Origin: Serilophus lunatus
Taxonomy: Eukaryota > Chordata > Aves > Passeriformes > Eurylaimidae
Reading direction: 5' to 3'
NCBI GenBank assembly: GCA_013399895.1
Contig: VXBA01001255.1
Span: 1,650,207 to 1,714,206 of the forward strand
DNA length: 64,000 bases
Positions 26,129 through 39,355 of this stretch are shown here, one piece after another. The translations under genes and the position numbers were made by a program. The notes beneath the pieces were generated by a model. The model was not told the origin of the DNA, did no database searches, and was given only the letters and a program-made list of their open reading frames with translations. Each line of letters starts with the position of its first letter. The stretch's first letter is position 1.

Positions 26129-29100
26129 TGTCATGGTTGTACTGAGGAGGTCAGATGAGATGCAAGAATAACAATGAAGATGTGGGTTTCATTTTTATTT
26201 TCTTTTACATAGGATCACTTAAGTCAATTCAAATAATGATATTCATCTTTCTGTTAGTGATAAGGATGCAATTGGAAATGGAAGAACAGGGCACGAGAAA
26301 AAATTCAACCTGTTCTGCCCCTACTAGTACAATTCTCTTTTCTGTTGGGTGCTTTTATTGCTCAGGTAGCACTGACTCAGGTCATTGCACACTGGCACTT
26401 GGGGAATTTTGAGTGCTTGTCTCTTCTCAGAAGTTGAACCTATGCTATTTATAGATACCAGTTGTAACAGTGGCTAGCCTTTAGTATGCTTTGAGAGTTC
26501 GTGCTGGTTTTAAGTTTATCCTACAAATTTAAATTTCCAAATATACCTATTGCTTTGTTCATGTTTCAGGACGTACTCCACCATGGGCACAAGCACTGCT
26601 TATTAGAAGAAGGAGAAGTGTTGGCACTTCTGTAGGATTATCCAAGTTCCCGTTTGACTGTCCATGTTTGCAGGATTGTGCTTGTTCGCAGGTTCAGCTT
26701 AATTATTATGGGAGGTTATTTGAAATGACTGAACTTGTGCCTGGGCTCCTGCTGCAGATCAGAGAGAGGTCCAGGTACCTGCTTGTTGTTCACCTGCTGC
26801 TCTATGAAAACAAGATCTTACCTGATCCTGCTGTGCATGTGTTCATTCCTGCCATTTAGCTTTTGAACCTCTTGGTTACTTTAAGCCAAATTTGGTACAA
26901 AGGTAAAAACATAATTCGCCTGTGGATTGCAAAAGTTGATATCAGGTTAGAAGAGAAAGAGGTATGATTTTGGTAAAAGTTGCTTATTGCATTTGATCAT
27001 AGGGCAAGTTTGCAGACTTGAGACAATTTAAATTCTCAGTTTTAAAGAATGAAAAATAAATACTTCACTGTAAAAAGTGCAAAAACCACTCATCTACACG
27101 TAACCCAGCGGCATTAATTGTGTTTCTGAAGTTGTGAAAGTGCCGTCACAATTGCACAGAGCAGCATTTAGTAATTACTTTTTGTGGATATATCATACAA
27201 GGATGAAGTGGCCAACTTGGAGTACTTATTGTAATAGGCTGTAGTTTCTGGGACAGAAGGAAAAGGTGGAATGCTCTGTTAGCTCTGGATATCTGCTGAC
27301 TTACTTTTGGACAGTTAGACATGCCCATGACCTCCTGCATCATGCCAGGAGGTGCCAGGAAGGGACAGATTGCTTTGTTTATTTATTTCTCATGATTTGT
27401 TATTTAGATATCAGATGCATAATTATTAAAAGCTTTGTATCCAGTGCCTCAGGAATGTGACAGTTAAAAATAACTTCAGAAAATAAACCATCCATTTTAG
27501 CCTTCTTGAAACCACCATCTTCTAGTCCAATATCACACAAGTATAAACAACACGTTGACTATGACATGAAAATTAACACTGGATAGATTTAATAAAAAAA
27601 GCTTTCTTTAGGTATCATATAGCATAATTCTGTAATTACACTCTGTGAGGATGGGGGTTGTGTGCCAGGTAGGAGTGTTTCTCATTATGAATTCCAGTTT
27701 TCTGAATTTGAAGCCAGAAGTCTCGAGAAAAAGTCTGTTCATATAACACAAAACTTTGCATGCTTTTCATCACTTTGTCCTGACTGCTTTGCAGTACAAT
27801 CTCTGCTCAGTTTTGATAATTTATCACAGAGAGAGAGCACAATACTGATGAGGCAGGCTGAAATCAAAATTCCTTAGCAATTTGCCAAACAATTAAAAAG
27901 AACAAAAAGAAAAACCCATAGCAACCCACAAATGCCATCTCACATGCTTGTTTCAGTGCACACTGGAAGCATCACTTAATAATTGAGATTAAAAAAAGAA
28001 AAATCCAGCTGTCTCCCTGCCCAAAATAATGCAATTAAAAAAAAAAAATCTTAATACTGCACAGCTATAAAAGCAGCACCCACTCCTACTCTTCCAGAAA
28101 TCTTTGAGATCAGACTTCTGAGACCAGATTAATCCTGCAGATTCCTTTTTTCCTTTTTGGATTAAGAAATGAGTCCCACAAAAAGATGTGGTTCCTCCAC
28201 ATCCCCACTGTGGTTAAGGCAGAGCTCCAGCTGCCCTGGGTCAGTGTCATTCTCCCCAACATTCCAGCACGTCTGTGAGAGCTGTCATGAATGAGCCTTT
28301 GGCAAGCATCTAATCACCTATTAGTCAGCACTTTATTAATCAAGTTTTGTGGTATTTTTTGGCATGTTCTTGCATTAATATGGAGATCTTTAATGTTTTG
28401 AACAGTGTTAGGCTTTTACAGATGTTTAAAAAAACCCCTACAAAATACCCAACACATAAGTGAAAAAAATAACTGGAAGACCTAGAAACGATGTTACTTC
28501 ACTCCTCAAACAGATGCACTCTGTGTAGGCTCAGACATTTTTTTGTATCACTAATTTTCTCATGGTATAAACTGAAATACCATTAACATAGGAAGATTTC
28601 CGTGAGTTATTCAAAAATACCATAGCTCAGAACATGATGTATATTTTTACAGTTGTTAATTGACTTTTAAAGTTGTTGCTTTTAAGTTGTAGCATTGTAG
28701 CTGAGAGAAAAATTTCCCCCCACATCTCTCTGCACTCAGGCTCTGAACTGCAGCCCATGTCTGATACCTGGATTTGATAGAAACATAAACAAGTTTAAAT
28801 GCAAACAAAAGAACAGCATTTTCATATCAAGTTTACAAATAAGGTTTGGAAATTCAACTAAAACAACTGTTACATATTTAGTTTTATTTAGGAGACAGAT
28901 CCATCTAATTATTTATTGGCTTCAGAATATTCTTGAAATTACTAATAAAAAACAGTAGAAGTCAAAATTGGAAGATTGTTTGGGAAAGGACTTGAGAGAC
29001 AGTCCTTCCTGCTGCATGTGTGACTGATCAATATTGTATTTGCCTTCAAAATTAGAAATGAGGTCTTTGCAATTGGGATTCTGAGTTGGTGCTGCAGCTC

Positions 29101-31471
29101 ATTCAAGTCCATGGTTTGAGGAGAAATCCCGAAGAAGCTTTTCTTCATTTGCGTGACAATGCAGTAATATAAAGTAAGTGTCTTCTGAAGCAGTCTGTGG
29201 TAGATGGTGTTTGCTTGTGCTGCCTTGGCTGCCAGGAAGTTCTGTTTTCCTCTTCAGACAGGTAAATATTCGTGCTTCATGAACTGCTCAGGACAAAAGA
29301 GAGGATGGTTTAAATCTCCAAGATAAGTGTTCAGTATCAGATTTTGCATTCTAGAAACAATCATGACAGGTGTTTGCAAGTCCCCAGGATTTTGCGTAGC
29401 ATGCCAGGATGCATCCCTGATCTGTGATACCAGAATAGTTTGTTGTGGAATGTCTTATTTTATCCAAGTTTTCAGTGCTTATGAGTAATGATGGAGAAGG
29501 AGAAACATGGGATAGCAGTAGAAAATTGCTTGCTTGCACTAGAAAAGAAGAGTAACCTAATTATGAAATATTTATATATTCTGCTTTTGACTTTTAAAAT
29601 ACTACTCTTACTACTGGGCTTGATGGTGACTCACCATACCCCCTCACTGTGTGTCTTACCAAAGCTTTTGTTAATAAATCTTCAGCACTTCAGGGACGTG
29701 CTGGCTGCTACTCTGGGCACATCTGCTTCTCTGTTCAGTGCTGTGGTTAAGTCCAAAATGACCCTCTGCCTTCGAACAGGCTTGTTTGAAATTCACTGGA
29801 TGATTTTCCATTCCTGAAGGTGCAGAAGGCCTTTGACTGTCTGAATTCAATTTTCTTTTCTAGTACTGTGAGCAAAAGGTGGTAAAGGCAAGAACCAGGT
29901 TAAATTCAGGCTAAGTCAGTTGAGATTGATGTACATAATTATATAGGTTAAACTTTGAATGCAAATGAAATTTTTTGTATTTAATAGTTAGGTAGTTGGT
30001 TGGGGTTTTTTTAGTTATTTTCAAGCAAGCTGAAGAAAATACTAGCCATGTGACCATACACAGAAAATGTGTTTCTGCACCACCGTAAATCCCAGGGATT
30101 TCCCCGGGAAGGATAATTAAAGCAATGTGCTTTGAACACAGCTAATAAAGTAGCTGCCTTTTGAACTTTCAGTGAGGGCAGCCAGGCCCTCACTGGCCCT
30201 TCTCTGCTCTACACTTTCCCTGCCCCTCTCACCCAGATTATTTTTAACTCTGATCCTTTTGTGCAACCAGTGTAGACTCAAGCTTCATGGAGAGGTGTGC
30301 TAGCACAGCTAGGGAGTGGCATTTTGAGAGGTGGGAGGCTGAAACACGTGGGTTGGGAGGGGCAGGATCACCTCAAGCCAGTTAGGAAAACATTAAAAAC
30401 TGTAGCATGAGGTGTGCTTAACTTAAGTCCTCTAAAGATGGTAATTTTCTGAGTGTTTGGGATATGATCATAACCTAAATCAAATTCCGTATGTTTGTTA
30501 AGTTTTTCCATGTTATTTTTTAACATTTATGTTTGTAAATGGACCAGGGAGGGGAAAAATTGTCGCATATATTAAGGCAAAACTAATTCTGATAACGGAG
30601 GAAAAAAGCAAGATCCTTTGGAGTCTTGAATGGGGGTGACAAAAGACATCTGTCAGAATAATTTGGGAAAAGCAATTTATAGTATTTTGTCCCTTATGCC
30701 GTCCCACAGCTGATAAAATCTGTTAAAATTTCCTTCTACACCTCAATATGAGCTTCCTTGGTTTTGAGCATTTCCTAGAGTAAAGGTGTAGCTTTTTTCT
30801 TGCAATTCCTAGGTTCTTTTCCATGCTTCTCATGGCAAATCAGTGGCAACACGCCTGCTGCAAAGTGAAGCCGTGGCTTGGCTGGCAAAATTTGTATCAC
30901 ACTTTCATCAATCCCTAAAATGACTATTTTTAAATTACAATTAAAAACCTTAAGGCAACCATAACATTCCTACTAAGCCTGTTGTTTGTATGTGAAATGA
31001 ATATTTGCAATTGCATTGTTTTATCTAAAATATTCTGAGGTTTTGACTGTAACTATCATAAATCAGCTTTTTTGAAATGCTGTTGTTTTCTGTTTAATGT
31101 GAGAATGACTTATAAGTCAGTAAAATGTTAACATTCCTTTTTTGAGAGGCTAGCCAATTTACTTTGTCATGGCCAAGCTGATATTGGTGTATTAATGTTA
31201 TTTGTGTTATTGCTCTTTATTTAAAATTTGTGTTCGTGTGATTCAGAGGTCCCAAGATGAACTGGGGAGAATCGTGCAGGGTGTGGTGCGTAATAGAAAT
31301 GAAGATACAATTTGTCCTGAAGACTTTATGATCGAAGATCTGGCACAACTTAATCTTTTCCCCAAGTCTCCAGTTACAGATGTCCTACTGAGCTGAGCTG
31401 TTGGCCAGGCTTCCCATTCCTCACTTAGGAGTTCTGGAGGGTGTTGAGCTGTGATTCTGCATGGTCAGTGT

Positions 31472-31489
31472 GTGGTGGTGGTGGTGGTC
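31472..31489. repeat. (GTG)n trinucleotide run
   Basis: Six consecutive GTG-type units in non-coding sequence. A shorter TGG run occurs near 17800. Confidence 0.85.
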
Positions 31490-34400
31490 TGAAATGGGGT
31501 CTACACTGAGCTGTCAGTAGTGATAAAGGTCAGGATTTGATGTGAAGAGAGAAGAACTCCAGGGGTTTGGGCTATAAAAAGGTTTGGTTGCGTGCTGCCA
31601 TACACGAGATCAGTTGTTAGTGTAAATATTTGCACAATCCAGCAGTTGCCCTGTGTCCATCATCTGGTTTGCCCACCATTGCAGCCTCTGACCCTCCAGC
31701 AAAGCCCGGGAGGCAGCTGCTTTGGCCATGACATTTCTCAGGGTAATCGAACTGCCATAAATCACAAAGGCTTTTCATGTGCCCTGGGATCAATAAGAGT
31801 TTTCCCTGCTCTCAATCACACCTTGTACCAGTGACTGAGAAGGGCATTCACAGATTGCTCTTGTTACTCCAAAAGGTGCTTTCCAGTTTAAGATTTTAAA
31901 TCCAATGAGATTTTATTATTTTTTACATAACAAACTTGGCTATTCTACTCCATAGCTCTATGTAGATATGCATGAAGAGTGAGATTGTTTTCCCCTACAT
32001 CTGTGCAGTTCAGGGACACCCCAAGAATCAAGTCACCAGAGGAAGTTGGAGACTGCAAGAGTGGTAGAATGTTGCAAAATATGAAGGGTTTTGACTGCAA
32101 CCAGCTTTTCCAGTTACATGTTTTTTCTCATAGAGAAGTTCTTAGTCCAGACTGTGGAGGAACTCAGGTTTCATCTTTTTCAAAGGTTTAGGGAGATATT
32201 TCAGGCATTGTCTGTGTCTGTGGGTTATGTGTTTGTGCACTTTCACAGCTTAATAAGGATAAATACTATCAGAATGTAATCTTTTAATTTAGCTCTCTGT
32301 TGTCTGCTGACTCATGAAATATTTTTAGGTAACTTAAGCACAAGTGATTTGGTAGATAAGCAGAGAGAGGTAAGTCTTTAAAAATAATAATAATAAAAAA
32401 GTGCTTATTATTGTCTTAAAGTGGCAATATTTTGGAAAATACTACCTTTTTCATTATGATGGTTCAGGTATCTCTGAATCTAGATGAATTCAAAATATTG
32501 TCCTTTTCCCCCTGCCCCCTCTCATTTGTAATCTGCTGTGTCTCCTTGTAGCATGAGTAGCCACAGGGTCATGAGAACCAAAAGTTGAAGCTGCTTTGGT
32601 GCTGCAGCATTTGCATTTCTTTGGAATTCTTAAAAACGAAAGGAAAAAATGGTTATTCCTGTTGAATACTGATACATATGTCTTCATTTCTGTCTCTATT
32701 AAAATCCAGGCATTCAAACAGGTTTGACAAAGTAGGTAGGTGGTGGTGTCTATAAAAGAAGGGTAACAAGAGCTGAAATGCCCTGCCAGCCTGGGAGAGG
32801 CTGTGAATGCTGACCCCTGGGCCAGCTCTGAAATGGACTGGGCTGGTGGCAGCAGCTTGGGAGGGCCAAGACCTTCCTGTGGTCTCATGGTGATTATATT
32901 TGGATCCATAGTTTATTCCCTACGATGTCTAAGCTTTGAGGTAGCATTGGGAAAGAGCCAGTGCTTGCATCTTCAGTTGGATTTGCCAAAAATACCCACT
33001 TTCACAGGAGACTTGGTTGAGTTGCTGCAGGTGGAGTGTTCTGCAGGCTGAGGGTGGGCCAGAGCAGTGGCACTGCTGCCATCACTGTTCTGACTGACTC
33101 CTCGGCCACAGGGCTTCTGTATTCAGATCCTTCTCCTTTGGGGAAGTCCTGAACACTGTGTGGGAATACAGCTTCAGAACACTTGCAACTTGAAAATCTG
33201 CAGCAATTTGTGCTGCTCCACTCCTTACCAAATCCTCTGGAGCAGTGGAGGTGGGAGGGGGTGTTCTGCAAATGGCAGATGAATTTTTACCCTGGAGCAA
33301 AGTCAGAGCAATATGAAAAGTGGAGGGGAAGTCACTTCATTTCCATTGTTGCCATTCAGTGCATCTCTGCTTTGTGGGAGAGCAGCCTTTTGCATATATC
33401 ATAGGGAGAGGTTTTCTTTTCCCTGGCAAACTGTGTCCAGCAGTAAAGAGGATTTATAGTGAATAATCAGCATGTGACATGAATCCCTCTTTACCACTCT
33501 GACATTTCAATGCTTTCTCATGGTTCAGCCACCCCTTCCTGCTGCAATGCAGGAGTACCTGTGTAAATTGTTTCACCAACAAGCTCTGAATTTCTCCTCT
33601 GCTACTTCTCAGTTATCAGTTTGCTTGTGTGACTGAGTTAGTTCTGACTTGAATCTTTTGTGTACAAAACACTGTAATCTCAAAATGTTCTTATTGTCTT
33701 CACAACCTTAATGATTTGCCTGTAAAACAAGAACAAAGTATTTTATGTAGTGCAGCAAGGAAGCCCTTATGCTGCTGACTGCTCAAATGTCACACAACAC
33801 AGTGAAGGAAACAGCCTTTCCTTGGCATAAGAGGTTTAATAGTGGGCAGGATGGATCTTGGATTGGGATTCTGGAGGTTGTGCTTTTGAGAGCAGTTTTG
33901 CCTTTTATCGTACTGTCACTCAGAAAAGGGTAACTGGATAACTCAGTCCTCAAGGTTCTCTCCATCAAGAAAAACTCACACAACCATAAAGGAATACCAA
34001 AATGTGAATGAAGTAGTTTGGGTCTACAGGGTTAAGCATGCAAGTTCATTTATGGGACTCAACACATGCAAATAGCATTTATGGCCATGTGGTGGAGCAT
34101 ATTTGATACATCAAACCATCATTCTAGGTTTGGGAGGTTCTTCCCCCCCCCTCCCCCCTCACTGCTTGTGCTGCAAAATGTTGGCAGGCTGGCCTGCAAA
34201 TGTGGAGATGCAGACTGCACCTGCTACAGGCTGGGTGCATTATAAGGAGAATTCTGTAATGGGGGAAAATGCCTCATCTTCAGTTAGAGGTATAGCCTTC
34301 ATATTCTGGGTGGTTATCAGCAACCCACTTAGTTCTCACTTCTTTGACAATAAAAGAGTATCTGGCTCAGTTCCAGTTTACACTGAGTAAAGTGTGAGTT

Positions 34401-34825
34401 GCACAGCCTGAATATTTATGTTGACTTTAACATTGCACTGTATAATTGGGAAAAAAATTATGCTTTAGATTTAACAGAGCCGCAGAAAAATGGGGTTTGC
34501 ATACACTAAAGTCCTTCTTTCTCCAGAAAACTATATCTTGCTGCCATGTGGTCTCTTTAATGTGATGTCTGGAGAGAGATGAATAAAATTATTAGCTTGC
34601 TCTGTTTAAAAGCAGAAGGACTTTAATATGCAGTGCTGGATTAGAATATTTGATTAGTAACCAGTTTGGGCTGTAGTATGACAAGTTGTTTATGGCCGCA
34701 TTTCTACTGGAAGAAGCAGTATTAGGCACTCCTGTGTCATCATTATCTTTGTTTCAGAACAAACAATTGTGTAGATATGCAGTTGACTGGCAAGGGAACT
34801 GATACAGCTGAAAAATAAATCCATT

Positions 34826-34918
34826 AAAAAAAAAATTAAAAACCCCAGACCAAACCAACCAAACAAGAAAAAGACAAAACAACACCCTCCTCCAAACAAC
34901 AAGAAACCCCCCCAAAAC
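34826..34918. repeat. A/C-rich low-complexity tract
   Basis: Nearly 90 bases contain almost no G or T on the plus strand: A runs interspersed with CC, ACCAAACC and AACAACACC, ending in AACCCCCCC. It could be an eroded simple repeat. No retrocopy is recognisable next to it. Confidence 0.8.
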
Positions 34919-35599
34919 TCAGCCATAGAGCAGTTTCTCCTCCCCATTCTACCATCTGACCTTGCAAGCATTTGATGGCATGAATCTGAAGATGTAATAA
35001 AGGGAGAAAGACTGAATGACTGGAAAGGCTGGGAGAAGGTGTGACTACTTCATTTTTTTAATGCAAATACTCTATTGTGTCAATTTAAGGATATAGTTTG
35101 ACTTGAGTGCCAGTGTACAGAATCATTGTATATTGGTGAGATCATTTAATATAATTAACAAATGCTACCCATCTATTTATTTTCAGTTCCACAAATCACA
35201 TTTAGAAAATGCTAATGTCTGAACACACATCTTACTCACCTGAACAGTGTGTAAAGTAAGATGCACAAACAAAACCCAAGCCCATCCTAACATAAATAAA
35301 AGAAAAAGAGGAAAAAGAGAAAATTTGTCAACTCATTGCCAGATATTGATGGTATTTGATGTCCTGATCAGGAGACTTAAAAAATCAATTTAATTTTGAG
35401 ATGTTTATCCAAATTAAGTTTTTTTTCTTTGAAGAGATGCTGTTCAATTCTATGTCGTTACTAAAATTTCTAGTGGGAAGATGAACAGTTGACTTTCTAA
35501 CACCAGAAAACAGCATTGGTGATGCTCTTCTCAGCCCATATTCTCCTACGTATTTCCCTGTCCCTCTTAAGCATTCCCTCAGATTCCCTAAGTGTGTGT

Positions 35600-36022
35600 G
35601 TTTCTGCCAGCTTACTTACGCAGCTGGCGGGGTTCGCTACAGCCAAGCCTTTGATTCAGACTGGAACCTGCCTGTTTCATAGGGAGGCTGGAACTGAGAT
35701 CAAGAGACACCCAGTTTGCTTCCAACAAGTCTCCTGGCAGACAAGATACCGGAGGGGTGGGAAGAAAGAGCAGGCTGTTCCTTAAAAACAAGCAGGCGAG
35801 AAATAGCAAGAGCAGAGTAGCACAACGTGCTCCTTAAAAAACGAGCTGCTCACATGCAGTGCAGCCTCACAGAGTGCTCACACCTGGAATCAGCTGCTCT
35901 GGTTAATGATGCAACGCACACACGGCGGGTTTGCAGTGCTGCGAACTCTCAATAAGATGGATTGTACTGCATAGAGAAAATGGAGATGTCTGAAACCAGC
36001 CATAAAAAAATCAGCATAAAAG
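35600..36022 (+). promoter_or_regulatory. Candidate alternative first exon or promoter region (tentative)
   Basis: CpG content rises here (about 11 CpGs at 35620-35955, including ACGCACACACGGCGGG), E-box-like CAGCTG sites occur at 35620-35900, and the segment ends in AAAAG followed by GTAGGT at 36023, a good splice donor. Joined to the acceptor at 40459, a short frame beginning MEMSETSHKK would run to a TGA that overlaps the ADD3 start codon (ATGA), so the exon would add an upstream ORF. There is no TATA box and no transcript evidence. This is inference from composition and one donor only. Confidence 0.2.
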
Positions 36023-38740
36023 GTAGGTTAATGTTCCGTTGCTAGGTGATGTAACGATTTGATCCCTTTTCTGTTACTCTGTCTTGTGGTGGTATTTATT
36101 TTTGTATACATTCAGCGTATTATGAAAGATATAAATATATCAAATCAGTGCTTTCTTGGGGGGTTTTGTGGCAAGATAAATTATCCTTGCATTTGGTCTC
36201 CTACACTTTCATTTTCTTTTTAGTACTCCTTATTTGTCTGACCTCATTATTTTTTGAGCTGGTTTTGTGATTTGATGAAAATTGTTATTGTAACAAAAAC
36301 AGCATAGCACGTTACTTAGACTTTACAAAGTGTCCGATGGGCACGCTCAGGATGCAATGTTGCAACCTAAAATCAACAGTCCCAAGTTCCTCGAATAAAT
36401 TGGAAGCTTTTGTTAAACGAAACTTATTCCTGAGTAGAAAGATACACAGCTTCCTGGCGTGGGGGGGAATGTTCTACTTTCTGTAGCCCAGTTACGGGTC
36501 TAAAATACAGAACAGGATATGGAAGCCAAACCCAGGAGCTATAAAAGGCATCAAAGCACAGGGAGGACACGACCTGTTTTCTTTTGTAACAGAATTGAGT
36601 TCGGCATGAACCAGGAGGGCAGAACTGGAAGGGGGAAGCAGAGTTAGATTAACAAGTTACATTGTAGGAAGAGCTTGTGGGCCTCTTTGTTTCACAGGTC
36701 ACTAAATGTATTTTCTGCAGAGATAAGGATTCTGTTTAACAAAAAATTTCTCCACGCTGACTTGTTTCTTTTGCTCCTCATTGGAGCACTTGAACTATAG
36801 GTGGGAAAATTGGTCTTCTGTATGCTTTGAGTGTCTTTTTAGCATGTCAGCATGTGCACATTGGGCCAAATTGTGGGCTGAAACGTGTGTCTCAGCTGAA
36901 CAAGAGTGATGTCTCTGACCGGGATAGAATCAGATCCTAGTTTATGTTTAAGTGTGTATGTTTGTCCTTTCTGACCAGTACAGTTAAAGTGTCCTGTTGC
37001 TATAGGGTCTCTCATTTCTACCTGTGCCTCAATCCCTGGAACCACTCTGGAGCATGAAGGAGAAAAGTTAGCTAGAAATGCTGAGAAAGATGGGACCTCA
37101 CTTTCTGTGATTCCTAAACATGAAGGGTTGGAAGCCAAAAGTCACCTTGCAGCAAAGCTGATTTTTCTTCTAGGCAGAAGTATCTAGGAAAAAAAAAAAA
37201 ACTGGGAAGGGGGAAGAGGATCCCTCTGTCACAATTCATAGATTTTGAGATCTGTATTTTCTGTAAATACTTACTTTTATGTTATTGCCAGTTCTGTGCT
37301 GAGAAGGAAGTACTGATTTTTTGATCCCCAAAAGTTGATAGCATTTTTAACAAATGTCCTCTTTAAAAAATAAAAAAATAAAAATCAGTGGAAGTTGCAA
37401 ATAAATAGTAAAAGAATGGCTGATTTGTTTGAAAATTTTCCTGGAAACAGTAGGGGTTATATGAGAGTCAGGCTGGGCCCAACAGAGCGGGCATTGAACC
37501 AGACCTAATAAGAACAACTGGACCCAATACCCATATTATGTTCAGTAACGGAGAGGTTTTTGTAGTACAAGGACTTTAATGTTATAATTTTAATGGCTAG
37601 AGGTAACAATTCAGGCTGAAAGGAAGAAAACAAAGTCCAAAGCAATTAGAAAAATCTCTTTTATGGATTTTAGATATTGCCAGCCACATTTGTGTCATTT
37701 TTACAGATGAATGGGCTTTTCTGTCAATGTAAGAATGAATTGTAAAGTAAAGGGCTTGAACTAATTATGTCCTGTAAACCTGTAATAACAACAATAAATG
37801 TGTTTTGTAGTTCAGACGTGTGTGTAGTTGGTCCAGTCAACTAAGTGGATCAGCATCTGAGCAACTCTACTACTTGGAGTTAACAAGATTCAGGAGTATT
37901 TTAGGGAAAATAAGTCAGACAACTCCTGGAAAGGAAGAGCAGGAACCACAGCAGGTCACCAGTTCAAGCAAGGTTCTTGCTGTCTGCATTTCTAGACTGC
38001 TTTCACTTACCTGCAGAGGCTGGAAGGTGTCTGTTCTGGCTCAGATGGAGGTTCATAGCCCAACACAGATGGAGAACAGTGTAGGCTGATGGGTCTGGTC
38101 TCAAGCTCTTTCTACCTTGTGGCATCTGTTAAGTGAGCTCAAGGTCCTGTGTTTTCTCCTGATGCTTTTTTTATTTTTCTTCTTAAATCTCACCTTTTTA
38201 GTTGGGAGGGAAAGGGTGAGGTACACACTTGGGTTACACAAGTGGAGACATAATACATAATTACATTTATAAGGTATCTTTTCTAAGCTGAGCAGTGATC
38301 ATATCCCCAGACACTATACCAAGAGGCTTATCCTTCTGCTTCAGTGCTCCCATTTGGGAAAGAAAAGAGTTAATTTCTTAGAAAAACTTAAGCTCCTTTT
38401 ATATCTCTAGTAGATTTTTCCCAAACCCTCACTTCCTTGAAGCAAATCCCTTGACTTCTACCCAGCATCCTCAAATGGATCACACACACCAGGCTTCCCA
38501 GTGGTCAGTCAGCAAATGCTGAGTGAACTCATACTGCACCCGAGCAGCAAATGCAAAACTCACTGATATGTTTCCAGAGCCTCTGGAATGAAGCCATCAG
38601 AGTTCATGGAGCTTGTCTCCAGGACATGGATTATATATCTCAGGACATGGTATGCTCATCCAGCATGCCAGGTACCTCTTGGGAGCTGTGTATGTACAGC
38701 TGGATAACATTGCATCCCAAATCATGTGTGTCGCTCTCAG

Positions 38741-38764
38741 AAACAAAACAAACAAACAAACAAA
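38741..38764. repeat. (AAAC)n simple repeat
   Basis: About six units of AAAC in intronic sequence. Confidence 0.9.
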
Positions 38765-39301
38765 GGAGGGCAGAAAGAACAAAACCAATTACAAGTCACT
38801 GTATTTCATCTCAATCCCAAATTTACAAGAAAATCATAGGCATGGTTTTCTCAGCTCTTACCCACTAGTGCTTTCCCAGCTCTGCAGGTGGTATCTGTCT
38901 TGTTTTCTGTGTGGGGTTTCATACTTGGTTGCAGGGCTGCAGTGCCCCAGGATTTCATCTCTGTGGTCTCCCTTGCAGTGTGTCAGCAAAGCCCTTTGGG
39001 AATCACTGTGGGAAACTGGCTGAAAACCAATTTGCATCCTCCTGCCAACCTGGTTTGTGGCGTGGCTGCGCAGCACAGGGTGCAGCACAAGGTCCAAAAG
39101 GACTTGCTGCAGGCAGCAGGAGGGCTTGGGCTGCTGGAGCTGCTTTTGACAGGGCTCCCCAGTGTTTCATCTGGAAAATACATGAGGTCATAGTTGAAGC
39201 AGCTCAGATGCTCCACACAGTTTGCAGGATACCCCAAATGGTATTTGCCCAGACGAGGGAAGGGGTGTACTGTGCCATGGAGCAAGGGCACTTCAAACAC
39301 T

Positions 39302-39355
39302 TTAAACCACTATTACTATAATGTTAAACCACTAATACCATAATGTCAAACCACG
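39302..39355. repeat. 22-bp minisatellite, about 2.5 copies
   Basis: Units start with TTAAACCACT at 39302 and 39324, and a third partial unit TCAAACCACG starts at 39346. The first two 22-base units differ at only two positions (TATTACTATAATG against TAATACCATAATG). It lies about 1.1 kb upstream of the start-codon exon. Confidence 0.9.

Larger units (their letters stand above)
24971..35599. other. Non-coding stretch
   Basis: No exon is supported across about 10.6 kb. The longest minus-strand open frame (32490-32909, 139 codons) is low-complexity and unrecognised. Composition features include a pyrimidine tract at 26066-26128, a GTG run at 31472-31489, C-rich runs near 34144-34160 and an A/C-rich tract at 34826-34918. 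TATA-like strings at about 28066 and 31573 have no further promoter support. Confidence 0.55.

Noticed and set aside
32490..32909. Minus-strand open frame of 139 codons
   Set aside because: It has no similarity to a family I know, low-complexity stretches and no splice-site or promoter support. An open frame of this length is expected by chance in 64 kb.
34826..34918. A/C-rich tract as the tail of a processed retrocopy
   Set aside because: No gene-like sequence or target-site duplication is visible beside it, so low-complexity repeat is the simpler reading.
36538..36549. Strong TATA-like string GCTATAAAAGGC
   Set aside because: Similar strings occur near 28066, 31573 and 40105, and none has CpG enrichment, a good donor or an open frame downstream. 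Treated as chance.
38613..39321. Overlapping open frames of 100-136 codons on both strands
   Set aside because: They overlap each other in different frames, resemble nothing known, and follow from a GC-richer, stop-poor patch.
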